Made by a program: the position numbers and the translations under genes. The notes under the pieces were generated by a model. It was not told where the DNA came from. It saw nothing but the letters and a program-made list of their open reading frames with translations, and made no database searches. From contig AP021856.1 of the NCBI GenBank assembly GCA_017347445.1, positions 3,666,613-3,730,612 of the forward strand: a stretch of DNA of 64,000 nt. Direction: 5' to 3'. Origin of the DNA: Candidatus Brocadia pituitae (GTDB lineage Bacteria > Planctomycetota > Brocadiia > Brocadiales > Brocadiaceae). Positions 19,227 to 28,798 of this stretch are shown here, one piece after another; positions within the stretch are counted from its first letter, which is position 1, and each line of letters starts with the position of its first letter.

Positions 19227-19868
19227 ATGAAAAAATTCACCGTTCGTTATTACACCATCCTTCTCAGTCTCTTCATTACAATTCAAAGCACCGCTTATGG
19301 ATACGGTTATGCCAAAGAGGAAGATCCGCTCATTAAAGTATTTAAGGCTGTTATCTTTTACGGAAGACAGGCCGACTGGGAAAAGGTCTCCCGTGAGGTC
19401 AATACGATCAACGATCGTATTGCAGATATTTACTCAATCTTCGAAATAAATCTCCGACCAGAGATTGATCTGGCCATCCGGAATCAGGATTTTCAATCCC
19501 TCACAAACCATATGGCAAACCTCGTCTTTTTTGCCATTCGTGAAAAATTTTATTATAACCTCCAGGAAAAACTGGCAATTTTTATTCGTTCTAAAGTCAG
19601 ACTGGGATTAGCAGAAGAATACTATCTTACTCTCCTTGCAGGAAATGTAAGAAATTATGATGTTCGGCACAAGACCTCATTACATAAAGACCTTTACCAC
19701 AAATTCATAAAAGCCGGAGAAACCATTGGCAGCACAGGCTTTTTCGGTGCCGGAGCAATACAACCTGACGTAAAGAAATTTGAGATAGTAACGAAAGAAA
19801 TTGAAAATTTACTCTGTACGGCTTTTCCTTATTTTAGAGCCGGCAAAGATGCACAGGATAGCCAATGA
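19227..19868 (+). CDS. Hypothetical exported protein
   Basis: A 213-residue product with a clear Sec signal (MKKFTVRYYTILLSLFITIQ then STAYG, residues 1-25). The mature part is helical and charged, with no Cys and no heme motif. I chose the ATG at 19227, which begins the signal peptide; the frame is open further upstream to a TTG at 19200. I do not recognise the family. It lies 51 nt upstream of the porin gene, suggesting a joint role in the envelope. Confidence 0.65.
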   Translation: MKKFTVRYYTILLSLFITIQSTAYGYGYAKEEDPLIKVFKAVIFYGRQADWEKVSREVNTINDRIADIYSIFEINLRPEIDLAIRNQDFQSLTNHMANLVFFAIREKFYYNLQEKLAIFIRSKVRLGLAEEYYLTLLAGNVRNYDVRHKTSLHKDLYHKFIKAGETIGSTGFFGAGAIQPDVKKFEIVTKEIENLLCTAFPYFRAGKDAQDSQ

Positions 19869-19919
19869 TACGCCTCTTACATCATGAATCACCCCATACG
19901 AAGGGTGAAGTGAGATAAG

Positions 19920-21110
19920 GTGACTGCAGCCAGCTTTGTTTCACGCTTCCGAAGTCCGGGAATTGAACCATTCATTATCTTTGTCTTTGCCCTATGGTGT
20001 GTTACGTGTTATGCAGGTGATAAACCTGATGCGATCGCCGTTCCGGTAAGGGGGACAGAGGGTGAGACGGAAGGAAAAGAACCGCTATTCCCGGAAGACT
20101 ACTTTTTCGATATTACTTCGGTTCAGGCAGGACATGAAGAAGATCAGAAACCATTCCAATTTCATGGATTCTTTGAGGTCTCATCGCCGATTCATGGCAG
20201 TGATGATGAATCCCAGCAGTCATCCTCTCAATTTCTGAAAGATAACGAACTTACCCTTTGGTTGGGAAAGCAAATATCCAGAAAGTTATCCTTTAGTTCA
20301 GAAATCGAGATAAAAGATGGATTCGAAACGTACGATCTCGAAAGGTGTGAGTTCGACTACGACATCATCGGGAACATGCTGATATTCCGGCTTGGAAAGT
20401 TTAAGTACCCGGTAGGGATAGAAAGATTTGCAGAAGCTGCGCCACTAAATAAATTGATAGACCGTCCTTTCCCTTCAATCAGAATTATTCCGGGAACATA
20501 CTCTGATATTGGTGGGATGCTTCACGGCGCAATTCCTTTGCCACACGACACAAAACTAAAATATGAACTAGCTCTGTCAAACGGCCTGGCGGGGCCGGAT
20601 CACGAGGATGTACAGCAACTCTGGGATAATAACAGGAATAAGGCCATTGGCGGCAGGCTGGGATTCGAGATCTTTCCGGGGCTGGAAATTGGCAGTTCCT
20701 ATTCCCGTGGAAAATATGATAAAGACAACCGATTGAGCATCGATTTCCTGGGTGCCGACATTCAGTTCAAAAAGGGAAACCTGGAAGTGTGCGGCGAGTA
20801 TATTACCAGCCATGTGGAACAGGATTCCGTTGACGGGGGAGATTACAACCGGGATGGTTATTACTTTCAGGTCTCTTACCAATATCCATTTCATTTGAAC
20901 TATATAAAATATCTGGAAGGGGTCTTCCGGTTCGACTCTGTGGATCCCAACCGGAATATCACCGATGGAAATGAGGCCGACCGGATTGCCATTGGTATAA
21001 ATTATTCCCCTTCGGAACATTTCATACTCAAGCTTGAGTATGAGATAGAAAACGAACCGGGAGAAGAGATACATGGAAAGTCCTTTATTCAGGCAATATT
21101 CAGATGGTAA
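19920..21110 (+). CDS. OprO/OprP-type outer-membrane porin
   Basis: The 396-residue product starts at a GTG. It has an N-terminal hydrophobic stretch that fits a signal peptide (PFIIFVFALWCVTCYAGD), a charged linker and a beta-barrel domain of the phosphate-selective porin O/P family. Support comes from alternating strands (TLWLGKQISRKLSFSSEIEI, LIFRLGKFKYPVGIERFAEA, LKLEYEIENE). The C-terminus ends in an aromatic residue (FIQAIFRW), as outer-membrane barrels do. It sits between an exported protein gene and a two-component system, which could regulate it. Substrate is not predictable; the family also includes polyphosphate and general anion channels. Confidence 0.85.
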   Translation: MTAASFVSRFRSPGIEPFIIFVFALWCVTCYAGDKPDAIAVPVRGTEGETEGKEPLFPEDYFFDITSVQAGHEEDQKPFQFHGFFEVSSPIHGSDDESQQSSSQFLKDNELTLWLGKQISRKLSFSSEIEIKDGFETYDLERCEFDYDIIGNMLIFRLGKFKYPVGIERFAEAAPLNKLIDRPFPSIRIIPGTYSDIGGMLHGAIPLPHDTKLKYELALSNGLAGPDHEDVQQLWDNNRNKAIGGRLGFEIFPGLEIGSSYSRGKYDKDNRLSIDFLGADIQFKKGNLEVCGEYITSHVEQDSVDGGDYNRDGYYFQVSYQYPFHLNYIKYLEGVFRFDSVDPNRNITDGNEADRIAIGINYSPSEHFILKLEYEIENEPGEEIHGKSFIQAIFRW

Positions 21111-21223
21111 AAAGATCCATGCCAACAACACAAGGGAATTACCGTTTGAATCAGATGAGTAATTTACCATTCGATTTTCCTTCCGATATTTACTAAAATG
21201 TGGAGTAGTATTCTGATACAATC

Positions 21224-22768
21224 ATGGTAAACTTCCATAAAATTTTTCATCCTGAGAAATTCAATTTAGTTCTCTACTATACGGTAACCAGTTTTGTCGC
21301 TATCGCTGCAATGAGCCTCATGGTTGGATGGATCTTCCCGCGTATGGAAAGCAAAGAACTGATCGACCGGAGCGAGAAATACGCGCAACGGCTCATCTCA
21401 CACCTGAATTATGAAATCTATAAGGATTTTCTGCTTCCTACCCTGAAACGTGATAAACACATAGATTTGGAAAATAATAAAAATCAATTCAAAATACTGG
21501 ACCACGTGATTCGGGAAAATTTGTATGGCCTGCATATAAAAAAACTCTACCTCTACGATTTTGAAGGACATATCATTTACAGCACCATTCCCGAACACAT
21601 TGGTTTTACCCTGGACCGCGGGGTAAATAAAAATCTGGACTCCGCCATCAACGGCAAACCGGCATCGGTATTACGATTAGCAGGGACTACCGACTCAAAA
21701 GGGATCGACGTCGTAGAAACCCTGCTCGAGAGCTACTATCCTTTCTATGACATGGAAATGGATGGCAGGGAAAAAAACCAAATTGGCGTCCTGGAGATCT
21801 ACCAGGACATGTCTGATTTAAAGAGACAGATCACAAAGGCCAGGGAGAAAGCAATTATCATGACAGGCGCAGCAATGGGAATTTTATTTTTAGCACTTTT
21901 TCTTATCGTCTTTAAGGCAGCGCGGATCATCAATATAAAGACACACCAGCTGATAGACTCGAAAAACAGCCTCGAACAGAAGGTTGATGAGCGCACATCT
22001 GAAATTCGTGAGGCTTATAAAAGACTCCAGCTTACCCAGCGTAAACTCATCCAGAACGAAAAACTGGCAAGCATAGGAACCCTGACTGCCGGGTTGGCCC
22101 ATGAGATTAATAATCCCCTTGCTTCCATTGCCAGTTGTGCAGAAGGACTCATTGAACGGTTCACGACCACCCTGGGACAGAAAGAACAAACAAACCATAC
22201 CGGGAAAGCTGATTTAGAGGTATTTCCCGAATATCTGAAGATCATTTGTGATGAAACCTACCGATGCAAAACTATTATATCAAATCTGCTCAACTTCTCC
22301 AGACACTCGGCGCCTAAATTTGAAAGAATTGATATCAACCAGGTCATTCATGACACGCTCTCTGTTGGACAATACCAGCAAAAAGGCCGGAAGATACAAC
22401 TTCACCTATCCCATGAAGCCTGTGAAGTAATCGGAGACCCACAGCAACTCAAGCAGGTCTTTCTCAATTTACTCATTAATTCGTTCCATGCAACCGAGGT
22501 AAGTGGTGGTGACATTCTTATCTCCACCGTCAAAAAACAAACGGGCGTGCATATTATCTTTAAAGACTCTGGCGTCGGGATTAAACGAGAGCATCTGGAT
22601 AAAATATTTGATCCGTTCTTTACCACAAAACCGACAGGAAAAGGCACAGGACTTGGACTTGCCATATGTTACGGTATCATCGATGTCCATAACGGAAGGA
22701 TAGAGGCTTTCAGTGAAGGTCCCGGCACAGGTGCAACTTTTACCGTTTCACTGCCAAAGGCGACATGA
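21224..22768 (+). CDS. Membrane sensor histidine kinase, NtrB/ZraS-like
   Basis: The 514-residue kinase has two transmembrane helices (about residues 17-38 and 211-231). They flank a roughly 170-residue extracytoplasmic sensor domain that probably has a Cache/PAS fold (KKLYLYDFEGHIIYSTIPEH). A coiled coil (245-275) links to the HisKA domain with phospho-acceptor His293 in GLAHEINNPLASI. The HATPase domain has the N box (LNLLINSFHATE), G1 (KDSGVGI), F box (DPFFTTKP) and G2 (GKGTGLGLAI). It precedes a sigma54-dependent response regulator by 49 nt, forming a cognate pair. The signal is unknown; the upstream porin hints at an envelope solute or stress. Confidence 0.93.
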   Translation: MVNFHKIFHPEKFNLVLYYTVTSFVAIAAMSLMVGWIFPRMESKELIDRSEKYAQRLISHLNYEIYKDFLLPTLKRDKHIDLENNKNQFKILDHVIRENLYGLHIKKLYLYDFEGHIIYSTIPEHIGFTLDRGVNKNLDSAINGKPASVLRLAGTTDSKGIDVVETLLESYYPFYDMEMDGREKNQIGVLEIYQDMSDLKRQITKAREKAIIMTGAAMGILFLALFLIVFKAARIINIKTHQLIDSKNSLEQKVDERTSEIREAYKRLQLTQRKLIQNEKLASIGTLTAGLAHEINNPLASIASCAEGLIERFTTTLGQKEQTNHTGKADLEVFPEYLKIICDETYRCKTIISNLLNFSRHSAPKFERIDINQVIHDTLSVGQYQQKGRKIQLHLSHEACEVIGDPQQLKQVFLNLLINSFHATEVSGGDILISTVKKQTGVHIIFKDSGVGIKREHLDKIFDPFFTTKPTGKGTGLGLAICYGIIDVHNGRIEAFSEGPGTGATFTVSLPKAT

Positions 22769-22817
22769 GAATTTATTTTTTAACGATATTGACACCTTTC
22801 CCGGAAAACATAAGCGT

Positions 22818-24167
22818 ATGAATAAAAAACCAAACCTTATCTTCACCGATGATGAAGATACCTTCAGAAATATTATGGAAAAAGAACTCAGCCGGATGGG
22901 TTATAACGTAGTCAGCTGTGCCAGCGGCATTGAGACCTTAAAAAATATCGAGGAACGGGATTTTGATATTGTCATCCTCGATATCAATATGCCCGTGATG
23001 AATGGAATCGAAATTTTAAAAAAAGTGAAGGCACTGGATCCTACTACAGAGGTGATTGTCCTTACCGGTCAGGGCACGATTGAAAATGCCGTTCAGGCCA
23101 TTAAACTTGGCGCTTATGATTATGTAACAAAGCCATGCCGGTTAACGGAACTGCATATCCTGCTGCACAAAGCATTAGAAAAAAGGCAGTTAAATAAGGA
23201 GAACGTGCATTTGAAAAGATTGGTGAAGGATGCCCAAAAGACTCCTACGCTGATTGGAAACGGCGCTGCAATAGCTGCTGTGCATAAAATGATTGAAAAG
23301 GTTGCAGCTTCCGATGCTATCGTCTTAATCCAGGGAGAAAGCGGCACTGGGAAGGAACTTGTTGCTCAGGCAATTCATCAACGCAGCGCAAGGGCAAACA
23401 AGCCTTGTGTCGTGGTTAATTGCGCCACCTTGCAGGAAGCCATATTGGAAAGCGAACTTTTTGGACATATGAAAGGCGCATTCACGGGTGCCGCGGAGTC
23501 ACGGGTAGGCTTGTTTGAAGTTGCGGATGGGGGCACCATATTTTTAGATGAAATTGGCGAACTGACGATTAACACACAGGCAAAACTGCTTCGTGTCGTT
23601 CAATCGGGGGAAATCCGGCGTGTTGGTGATAACCGAATAATCACCATAGACACCCGAATCATTGCAGCCACAAACAAGAATTTAGCCGCGGAAGTAAAAA
23701 ACGGCAAATTCAGGGAAGACTTGTATTTCCGGTTAAATGTAATTACCCTGTTTCTTCCCGCCCTGCGTGACAGACGGGAGGATATTCCCGCCCTGATTCA
23801 TTATTTTGTTAACACCTTCTGCCAGAACAAACGGAAAAAGACATTTCTTCCGGAGACCATGGCAATGATGATGCAATATTCTTGGCCGGGGAATGTTCGG
23901 GAGTTAAGGAACACGATAGAACGATTGATCGTGTTAACCGAAGGAGAAAACATTTCGGTTGAAGATTTACCGGAGAGTATCAGAAATAGAGCCTCTGCAT
24001 TAAACATCATGGAAGGGACAGATGGAACCCTTACCGAAATAGAAAAAAAACACATCCTGAAGGTTTTGCAAGAAAGGAACTGGAATAAAACGCTCGCGGC
24101 AGAAGCCCTTGGTATCTCCTTAAAAACCTTGTACAACAAACTAAAAATTTATCATATAGACCCGTAG
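22818..24167 (+). CDS. NtrC-family sigma54-dependent response regulator
   Basis: A 449-residue activator in three domains. The receiver (1-120) has phospho-acceptor Asp55 in IVILDINMPVMNG, acidic DDED at 11-14 and the switch Thr/Lys (VLTGQG, TKP). The AAA+ domain (about 145-380) has Walker A GESGTGKE, the sigma54-contacting GAFTGA loop and Walker B LDEIGEL. The C-terminal Fis-type helix-turn-helix is NKTLAAEALGISLKTLYNKL. I chose the ATG at 22818 because the receiver begins there; a start at 22713 would overlap the kinase gene without a matching domain. A sigma54-type promoter at 25847-25861 is a possible target. Confidence 0.94.
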   Translation: MNKKPNLIFTDDEDTFRNIMEKELSRMGYNVVSCASGIETLKNIEERDFDIVILDINMPVMNGIEILKKVKALDPTTEVIVLTGQGTIENAVQAIKLGAYDYVTKPCRLTELHILLHKALEKRQLNKENVHLKRLVKDAQKTPTLIGNGAAIAAVHKMIEKVAASDAIVLIQGESGTGKELVAQAIHQRSARANKPCVVVNCATLQEAILESELFGHMKGAFTGAAESRVGLFEVADGGTIFLDEIGELTINTQAKLLRVVQSGEIRRVGDNRIITIDTRIIAATNKNLAAEVKNGKFREDLYFRLNVITLFLPALRDRREDIPALIHYFVNTFCQNKRKKTFLPETMAMMMQYSWPGNVRELRNTIERLIVLTEGENISVEDLPESIRNRASALNIMEGTDGTLTEIEKKHILKVLQERNWNKTLAAEALGISLKTLYNKLKIYHIDP

Positions 24168-24202
24168 CCATTCTCTGGCATTATAACTTTATAAACGCCC
24201 CT

Positions 24203-25663
24203 TTGATAATATTTCATCGTTTATCCTTTTCATATAAGACAAGCATCCTTTTCATGCTTTGTCTTGCAACAAGATTCTTTTTTATTGCGAGATATCTTGA
24301 TAGTTGTGACAGCATAGACTTTGCCCTGGGGCTTCAAGATTACGATCTGTCCCGCTTTCAGCCACATTTCCCAGGTTATCCTGTCTATATATCTATCTCA
24401 CGTCTTTTTTTCAAAGTATTCCACGATGATGTATGGGCATTAGCCATGCCTGGTGTATTGTTTGGCAGTCTCACTATCTTCCCATTATCACTCCTTGCCA
24501 AACACCTGTTTTCCGAAAAAGTTGCAATAGTAACCGCTCTTTTTTATCTTCTCAACCCTTTGTGCTGGCTGCAATCTGAAAGACCAACTTCTGACACGAT
24601 GGGTCTCTTTTTTGTAATCGTATCTGCCTGCCTATTGTGTTATGCATCTACTACGGCATACAAAGGCTGCATTTTCTGGGGTAGTCTTGCTTTGGGTCTC
24701 GGACTGGGTATACGCATTTCCAATTTTCCTTTTATTGCCGTATGGGCGGTATCCCTTTTTTATGTAGCTACCCGAAAAGTGCCCCGTGAAATAAAGGCTC
24801 TTTCCCCTGGTTTACTCGGACTCACGATCGGCATCATTGCGTGGCTTTTTCCACAAATCGGATATGTGGGTTGGCGTCCTTTTTGGCAGAACGGCTTTTC
24901 ATTTTCGCGTGGCCATTTTACCGATTGGGGCGGCTCGGTAATTACTTTTGGCGGACTCGATAGAATTATTTGTCTTGCAAAGTCAATATGGACATATGGG
25001 TTAGGTGGCTGGTGGTACGATTCCTCTGTTCTGAGATCAATTCCTTCCGCAATTATCGCAATCTCCCTTTTTTGGTTCCTCAAATATTGCCACACTAACC
25101 GCAGAGTGCGGTTTTTTGGAGTATACGTCGTTCCTTATCTGCTTTGGGTAATTCTGGGACAAAACGTGGCAAATCCCCGGCATATGTTGCCAATCATCCC
25201 GATGCTATTGATGATGCTTGCGTACGGATTATGCAAGGCCTGCGAAAGGAGTCGCAAAGGTGTTTCTCAGATCTTCATCCTGATAATGATTGTTAGTATG
25301 GCAGTCACGTCGTTTAGACTAGTTAACAAATATCACCAGGAAGTCCCGGCGCCAGTACAAATAATTCAATGGATAGAAAGGCGATTTAATCCACTTTCTT
25401 TGAGAATTTACTGCAGTGATGAGAAAAGATTCTTTGACTATTATGCTCCTCAATGGGATGTGAGGAAAGTACGTGATATGACAGAAGTACAGACAGATTT
25501 GTTATCCTCAGTATGGAAACCTCAAAATATCCTCATGGTTCATTCTGGCAGGGAAACCAGACAATTCAGCACAACACGCCCACCAAAAGTAACGTTTCGA
25601 GGAGATCCTTATACTGACAGTACCCGGGACGAATTGTTGCTTTATATCCTGTCAGGTTTCTGA
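24203..25663 (+). CDS. GT39/PMT-like membrane glycosyltransferase
   Basis: A 486-residue polytopic membrane protein of the ArnT/PMT (GT-C fold) type. After the first helix comes the acidic luminal loop (RYLDSCDSIDFALGLQDYDL) with the conserved Asp residues. An HFPGYPVYISISRLFF segment follows, then LFYLLNPLCWLQSERPTSDT and about ten transmembrane helices. The C-terminal ~90 residues are soluble. Such enzymes move sugars from polyprenyl phosphate to lipid or protein outside the cytoplasm. The start is uncertain: a TTG at 24203 gives the longest reading, and an ATG at 24254 lies inside the first helix. It lies 35 nt after the response regulator gene. Confidence 0.75.
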   Translation: MIIFHRLSFSYKTSILFMLCLATRFFFIARYLDSCDSIDFALGLQDYDLSRFQPHFPGYPVYISISRLFFKVFHDDVWALAMPGVLFGSLTIFPLSLLAKHLFSEKVAIVTALFYLLNPLCWLQSERPTSDTMGLFFVIVSACLLCYASTTAYKGCIFWGSLALGLGLGIRISNFPFIAVWAVSLFYVATRKVPREIKALSPGLLGLTIGIIAWLFPQIGYVGWRPFWQNGFSFSRGHFTDWGGSVITFGGLDRIICLAKSIWTYGLGGWWYDSSVLRSIPSAIIAISLFWFLKYCHTNRRVRFFGVYVVPYLLWVILGQNVANPRHMLPIIPMLLMMLAYGLCKACERSRKGVSQIFILIMIVSMAVTSFRLVNKYHQEVPAPVQIIQWIERRFNPLSLRIYCSDEKRFFDYYAPQWDVRKVRDMTEVQTDLLSSVWKPQNILMVHSGRETRQFSTTRPPKVTFRGDPYTDSTRDELLLYILSGF

Positions 25664-25846
25664 ACCGCGCGTCATTAGCCGATGAGTTTTTTGTAATTTT
25701 TACAATTATTCCATGTTACTATTACACGATTTTATCCTCATAATAAGTCTTATCCCAAAAAGACAAAAACTTATTTAACCTTTATCGCCATACAGTACAA
25801 ACACTTACCGCACATACCTGCCATTACTTCTTTTTCTAAAAAATCC

Positions 25847-25861
25847 GGCACACTCATTGCT
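25847..25861 (+). promoter_or_regulatory. Sigma54 (-24/-12) type promoter upstream of the SDR gene
   Basis: GGCACACTCATTGCT carries the GG and GC doublets 12 bp apart, within the consensus TGGCAC-N5-TTGCA (one mismatch at the first T and one at the last base). A start near 25873 would give a leader of about 80 nt before the SDR ATG at 25954. An NtrC-type activator gene lies 1.7 kb upstream on the same strand. I found no other match this good in the intergenic regions I checked. Confidence 0.5.
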
Positions 25862-25953
25862 TTTCATATTTTATCGCACATGCCTTTGCCACAAAAAGCA
25901 TGTAAACATTTATAGATTCAAGGACTTGAAAAAAAACGGTGCTAATAAAAATA

Positions 25954-27177
25954 ATGAAACGAAAGACCATGCTGATAACTGGTGCAACTGGATTTTTAGG
26001 AAGCTTTATAACGCAACAGCTTTTTGAGGCTGGTTTTAACCTCATACTTTTGATCAGAAATTCAAATCAGGTGCGAGCCAGGGACAGAATTTCCGAGGTT
26101 TTCCCATCATTTGAAGATGCAAAAACAGAACTGATATCCAGGAAACTCTCCGATCGTGTGGAGATCGCAGAAGGGGATATTTCTCAAAAGCATTTCGGAC
26201 TACAGGCGATGGATTATTCAAGAATATCAGATGCTGTTGATGAGGTCTTTCACTGTGCCGCCGCAACCAAGTTTCATCATGAATCAGACCATATGCTGAT
26301 GCAGACCAATGTATATGGAACTGAACACCTGGCCTGGTTTTGTCTTTCAGGCAAAAGGAAAAGACTTCACTATATTAGCACAGCATATGTCGCAGGGACA
26401 AGACGCGATACTGTTTTTGAACATGAATTGGAGAAAAATCAGACCTTTAACAACAATTACGAAAAGTCAAAATTTGATGCCGAGAAATTGTTGAGACAGT
26501 TCACTGCCCAATATAATATCCCTGCGACAATCTACCGGCCGAGCATTATTACCGGCGATTCCAGGACTGGTGTTACCCGTAATTATGACAATATTTATGT
26601 GTTTGGCAAAGGATTACACCGCCTTAAAAAGTATGAGATACAGAAGAGCAACAAAGATACGCCATGGAGTAGCAAAAAGAGTATAGGATATCCTCCAGCC
26701 CTGCGAATCCCCGGTGACAAACATGCCACGATCAACCTGGTGCCGGTGGATTACGTCACTCAGGCAATCGTTGCCATCTCCGGACAGGAACAGAGTATAA
26801 ACAAGACTTTTCAGATTGTGAATCCTTCCCCACCCACCCTTGGTGAACTTGCGGAGTGGATGACGGTCGCAACAGGTATTCATCGGGTAAGAATCGTGCC
26901 CATGTACGAATTTCAAATGCAGCCGGAGACTTTAGAAGAGAAACTATTTTTAAAAGGAACCGAAACTTTTCAACCCTATATGTTTGGAGAACCTTATTTT
27001 GATTCCACCAGCACAAGGACTATGTTAAGTGGCACGACGATCGAATGTCCTTTGATTACCCAGGAAGTTATCAACCGCTTAATTCAGTATGCACTTAATA
27101 CCAATTGGGGAAAGAAAAAAACTGGCGAAGAAAAAGAATTGCCACGCAAACTGATTGAGAGTATCCAAGTTGTGTAA
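25954..27177 (+). CDS. NAD(P)-dependent SDR, thioester-reductase/male-sterility-like
   Basis: A 407-residue extended SDR. The cofactor motif TGATGFLG is at the N-terminus. The Asp/Ala block is VFHCAAATKFHHESD. The YxxxK catalytic pair is NNYEKSKFDAEKLL, preceded by YISTAYVAGTR, and IYRPSIITGDSRTG follows. This matches the NAD_binding_4 subgroup (thioester reductase domains and fatty acyl-CoA reductases), so reduction of an acyl thioester or a beta-oxo group is possible. I chose the ATG at 25954; a GTG 15 nt earlier is less likely. A sigma54-like promoter lies upstream and an SCP2 gene follows 27 nt downstream, which suggests lipid metabolism. Confidence 0.8.
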   Translation: MKRKTMLITGATGFLGSFITQQLFEAGFNLILLIRNSNQVRARDRISEVFPSFEDAKTELISRKLSDRVEIAEGDISQKHFGLQAMDYSRISDAVDEVFHCAAATKFHHESDHMLMQTNVYGTEHLAWFCLSGKRKRLHYISTAYVAGTRRDTVFEHELEKNQTFNNNYEKSKFDAEKLLRQFTAQYNIPATIYRPSIITGDSRTGVTRNYDNIYVFGKGLHRLKKYEIQKSNKDTPWSSKKSIGYPPALRIPGDKHATINLVPVDYVTQAIVAISGQEQSINKTFQIVNPSPPTLGELAEWMTVATGIHRVRIVPMYEFQMQPETLEEKLFLKGTETFQPYMFGEPYFDSTSTRTMLSGTTIECPLITQEVINRLIQYALNTNWGKKKTGEEKELPRKLIESIQVV

Positions 27178-27204
27178 CATTTCCAAAATGTACCATATAC
27201 ACAA

Positions 27205-27570
27205 ATGAAGGAAAGACCGGAAATCCCTGAAAATATTACCCATGCCGAGTATTTCAATCGATTACTAAAGAACAGGGTAAATAATGCTCCTATCTCTAAA
27301 ATACCCGGTCTTAAAGCGGTCATCCAGTTCGAGATAACGGATGGGGAAAACGGAATATGGTACGTCGTGATTGAAAACGGTTTTGTCACCAAAGTAACTC
27401 AGGAAATGCTTGAAAAACCCACCTGTGTCTTTGTTTTGGACAGCAATACGTTTCTTTCTATTCTCAGGCGAGAAATAACGCCTCAAAAGGCATTTTTTAA
27501 AGGAAAGGTTGCCATCAAAGGCAACATGCTCCTGGCGCTCAAGATGAATATTTTCGTCAATTACCTGTAA
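27205..27570 (+). CDS. SCP2 sterol-binding-type domain protein
   Basis: A 121-residue cytosolic protein with the SCP2 fold, which forms a hydrophobic tunnel for lipids or acyl chains. The pattern LKAVIQFEITDGENGIWYVV, then PTCVFVLDSNTFLSILRREI and AFFKGKVAIKGNMLLALKM is the family core. The family also includes ubiquinone-biosynthesis accessory factors. It is directly downstream of the SDR and in the same orientation, so a lipid-handling pair is likely. Ligand unknown. Confidence 0.8.
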   Translation: MKERPEIPENITHAEYFNRLLKNRVNNAPISKIPGLKAVIQFEITDGENGIWYVVIENGFVTKVTQEMLEKPTCVFVLDSNTFLSILRREITPQKAFFKGKVAIKGNMLLALKMNIFVNYL

Positions 27571-27597
27571 TTTTTATCAATGGGGGTGATTTGTATT

Positions 27598-28725
27598 ATG
27601 GAAAATTTTTTTATCAAATGGTTCACAAAGTGTCTCATCTGTGTTTTCGGTATAACGATCTTTCTCATGGGTGAAACCAAAATATCTTTTTCTGATAAAG
27701 CAAAAAATGATAACCACGGCGTTTTCCTCCGGAACAATGGCGAAGATAACGACGAGGATGACGGGGACGACGATGGCAATGACGATGATGGTGAAGATGG
27801 GGACGATGAAACCCACAATGCAGGGAAAAATTGCCTGACCAGTGGATGCCATTCCCAGGGCAAAGAGCATCATTTTTCCATCGGAGGGACGATTTACACC
27901 GATGCCGATGGTACAACCGAAAGGACCGGCGCAGAAATAAAGGTAGTAGATGCAGCTGACAACATTACGATTTTACGATCTGATGGGTTAGGGAATTTTT
28001 ATGCTGAGAAAAATCTGAATGCCCCTTTCACCATCTCCGCATCTTATGAAGGCCGTGAGGTAAAAATGCCTATTCCTGCCCCCGACGGTGGTTGTAATAC
28101 CGGGAGTTGCCATGTGGCAGGCATGGCGGGCAGGGTCTTTATCAGCATGAATGACCTTGACCTGGCCGGCACAGTAACCGAGGCCGGCGCTGGGAGTGGC
28201 TCCGCGGAAATAAGTTATAAGGGGGACATAAAGGCAATATTCGATGCAAAATGTATTATCTGCCACAGTGCGGAAGGAATGAAAAGTGACGTCCCACTAA
28301 CAACGTATCCAGAGGTAACAGATTCAAGACGGGTAATACCCGGAAGCGCTGATTCCCTCCTCTTAAAAAAGATTGACAAGAGATCGAGTATAGGAACTAT
28401 GTGGCAATATCTCAACAGTAATAGCGATTATAAAAAGATTAAAAAGTGGATCGTCAAATATAATGCTCAGGAATATTCTTCCGGTCAGGAATTGTCTTTA
28501 GGGAAAGCGGTGCCAGGAGCCGAAGTCCGCCTCCGCAGGGATAACCGTGACATTTACAAGACAGCCACTGATGATGAGGGTAAATTCGTTATGAAGGCAG
28601 TAAAGGCCGGTGAATATATCCTGAAAATTTCCAAGGAGGGTCACAAAACACATAAACAAATCTATCAGATGAATCAAAGCAACGTTTCACCTCTGGAAAT
28701 TACGATGAAGATAAAGCAACACTGA
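27598..28725 (+). CDS. Exported heme-motif protein with CX4CH motifs and an acidic stretch
   Basis: A 375-residue exported protein. A hydrophobic signal (residues 8-25) is followed by a 23-residue Asp/Glu/Asn/Gly run (about 49-71). Two CX4CH motifs follow: CLTSGCH at 79-85 and CNTGSCH about 90 residues later. They flank a carboxypeptidase-regulatory-like beta domain (GAEIKVVDAADN, GNFYAEKNL). A standard CIICH appears in the middle (KAIFDAKCIICHS, cytochrome-like). The C-terminus has a second beta-sandwich domain (GAEVRLRRDNRDIYKTATDD, then GKFVMKAVKAGEYILKI). A GGGGGTGAT ribosome-binding site supports the ATG at 27598 over that at 27580. Two similar small proteins follow. It could be a surface electron carrier; heme loading of CX4CH is inferred. 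Confidence 0.75.
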   Translation: MENFFIKWFTKCLICVFGITIFLMGETKISFSDKAKNDNHGVFLRNNGEDNDEDDGDDDGNDDDGEDGDDETHNAGKNCLTSGCHSQGKEHHFSIGGTIYTDADGTTERTGAEIKVVDAADNITILRSDGLGNFYAEKNLNAPFTISASYEGREVKMPIPAPDGGCNTGSCHVAGMAGRVFISMNDLDLAGTVTEAGAGSGSAEISYKGDIKAIFDAKCIICHSAEGMKSDVPLTTYPEVTDSRRVIPGSADSLLLKKIDKRSSIGTMWQYLNSNSDYKKIKKWIVKYNAQEYSSGQELSLGKAVPGAEVRLRRDNRDIYKTATDDEGKFVMKAVKAGEYILKISKEGHKTHKQIYQMNQSNVSPLEITMKIKQH

Positions 28726-28798
28726 TACTGTCTGTTAATGAAAATGGCAAGTAGTAGAAATTTTCATTTTACTTAAAATTTTTCTTAAGGAGGCCATG

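Noticed and set aside
20577-21221. 214-codon open frame antisense to the porin gene
   Set aside because: It overlaps the conserved barrel region, and its composition is that of a complement of codon-biased sequence.
22713-22817. Upstream extension of the response regulator
   Set aside because: It overlaps the kinase gene and encodes no part of the receiver domain; the ATG at 22818 begins at the conserved N-terminus.
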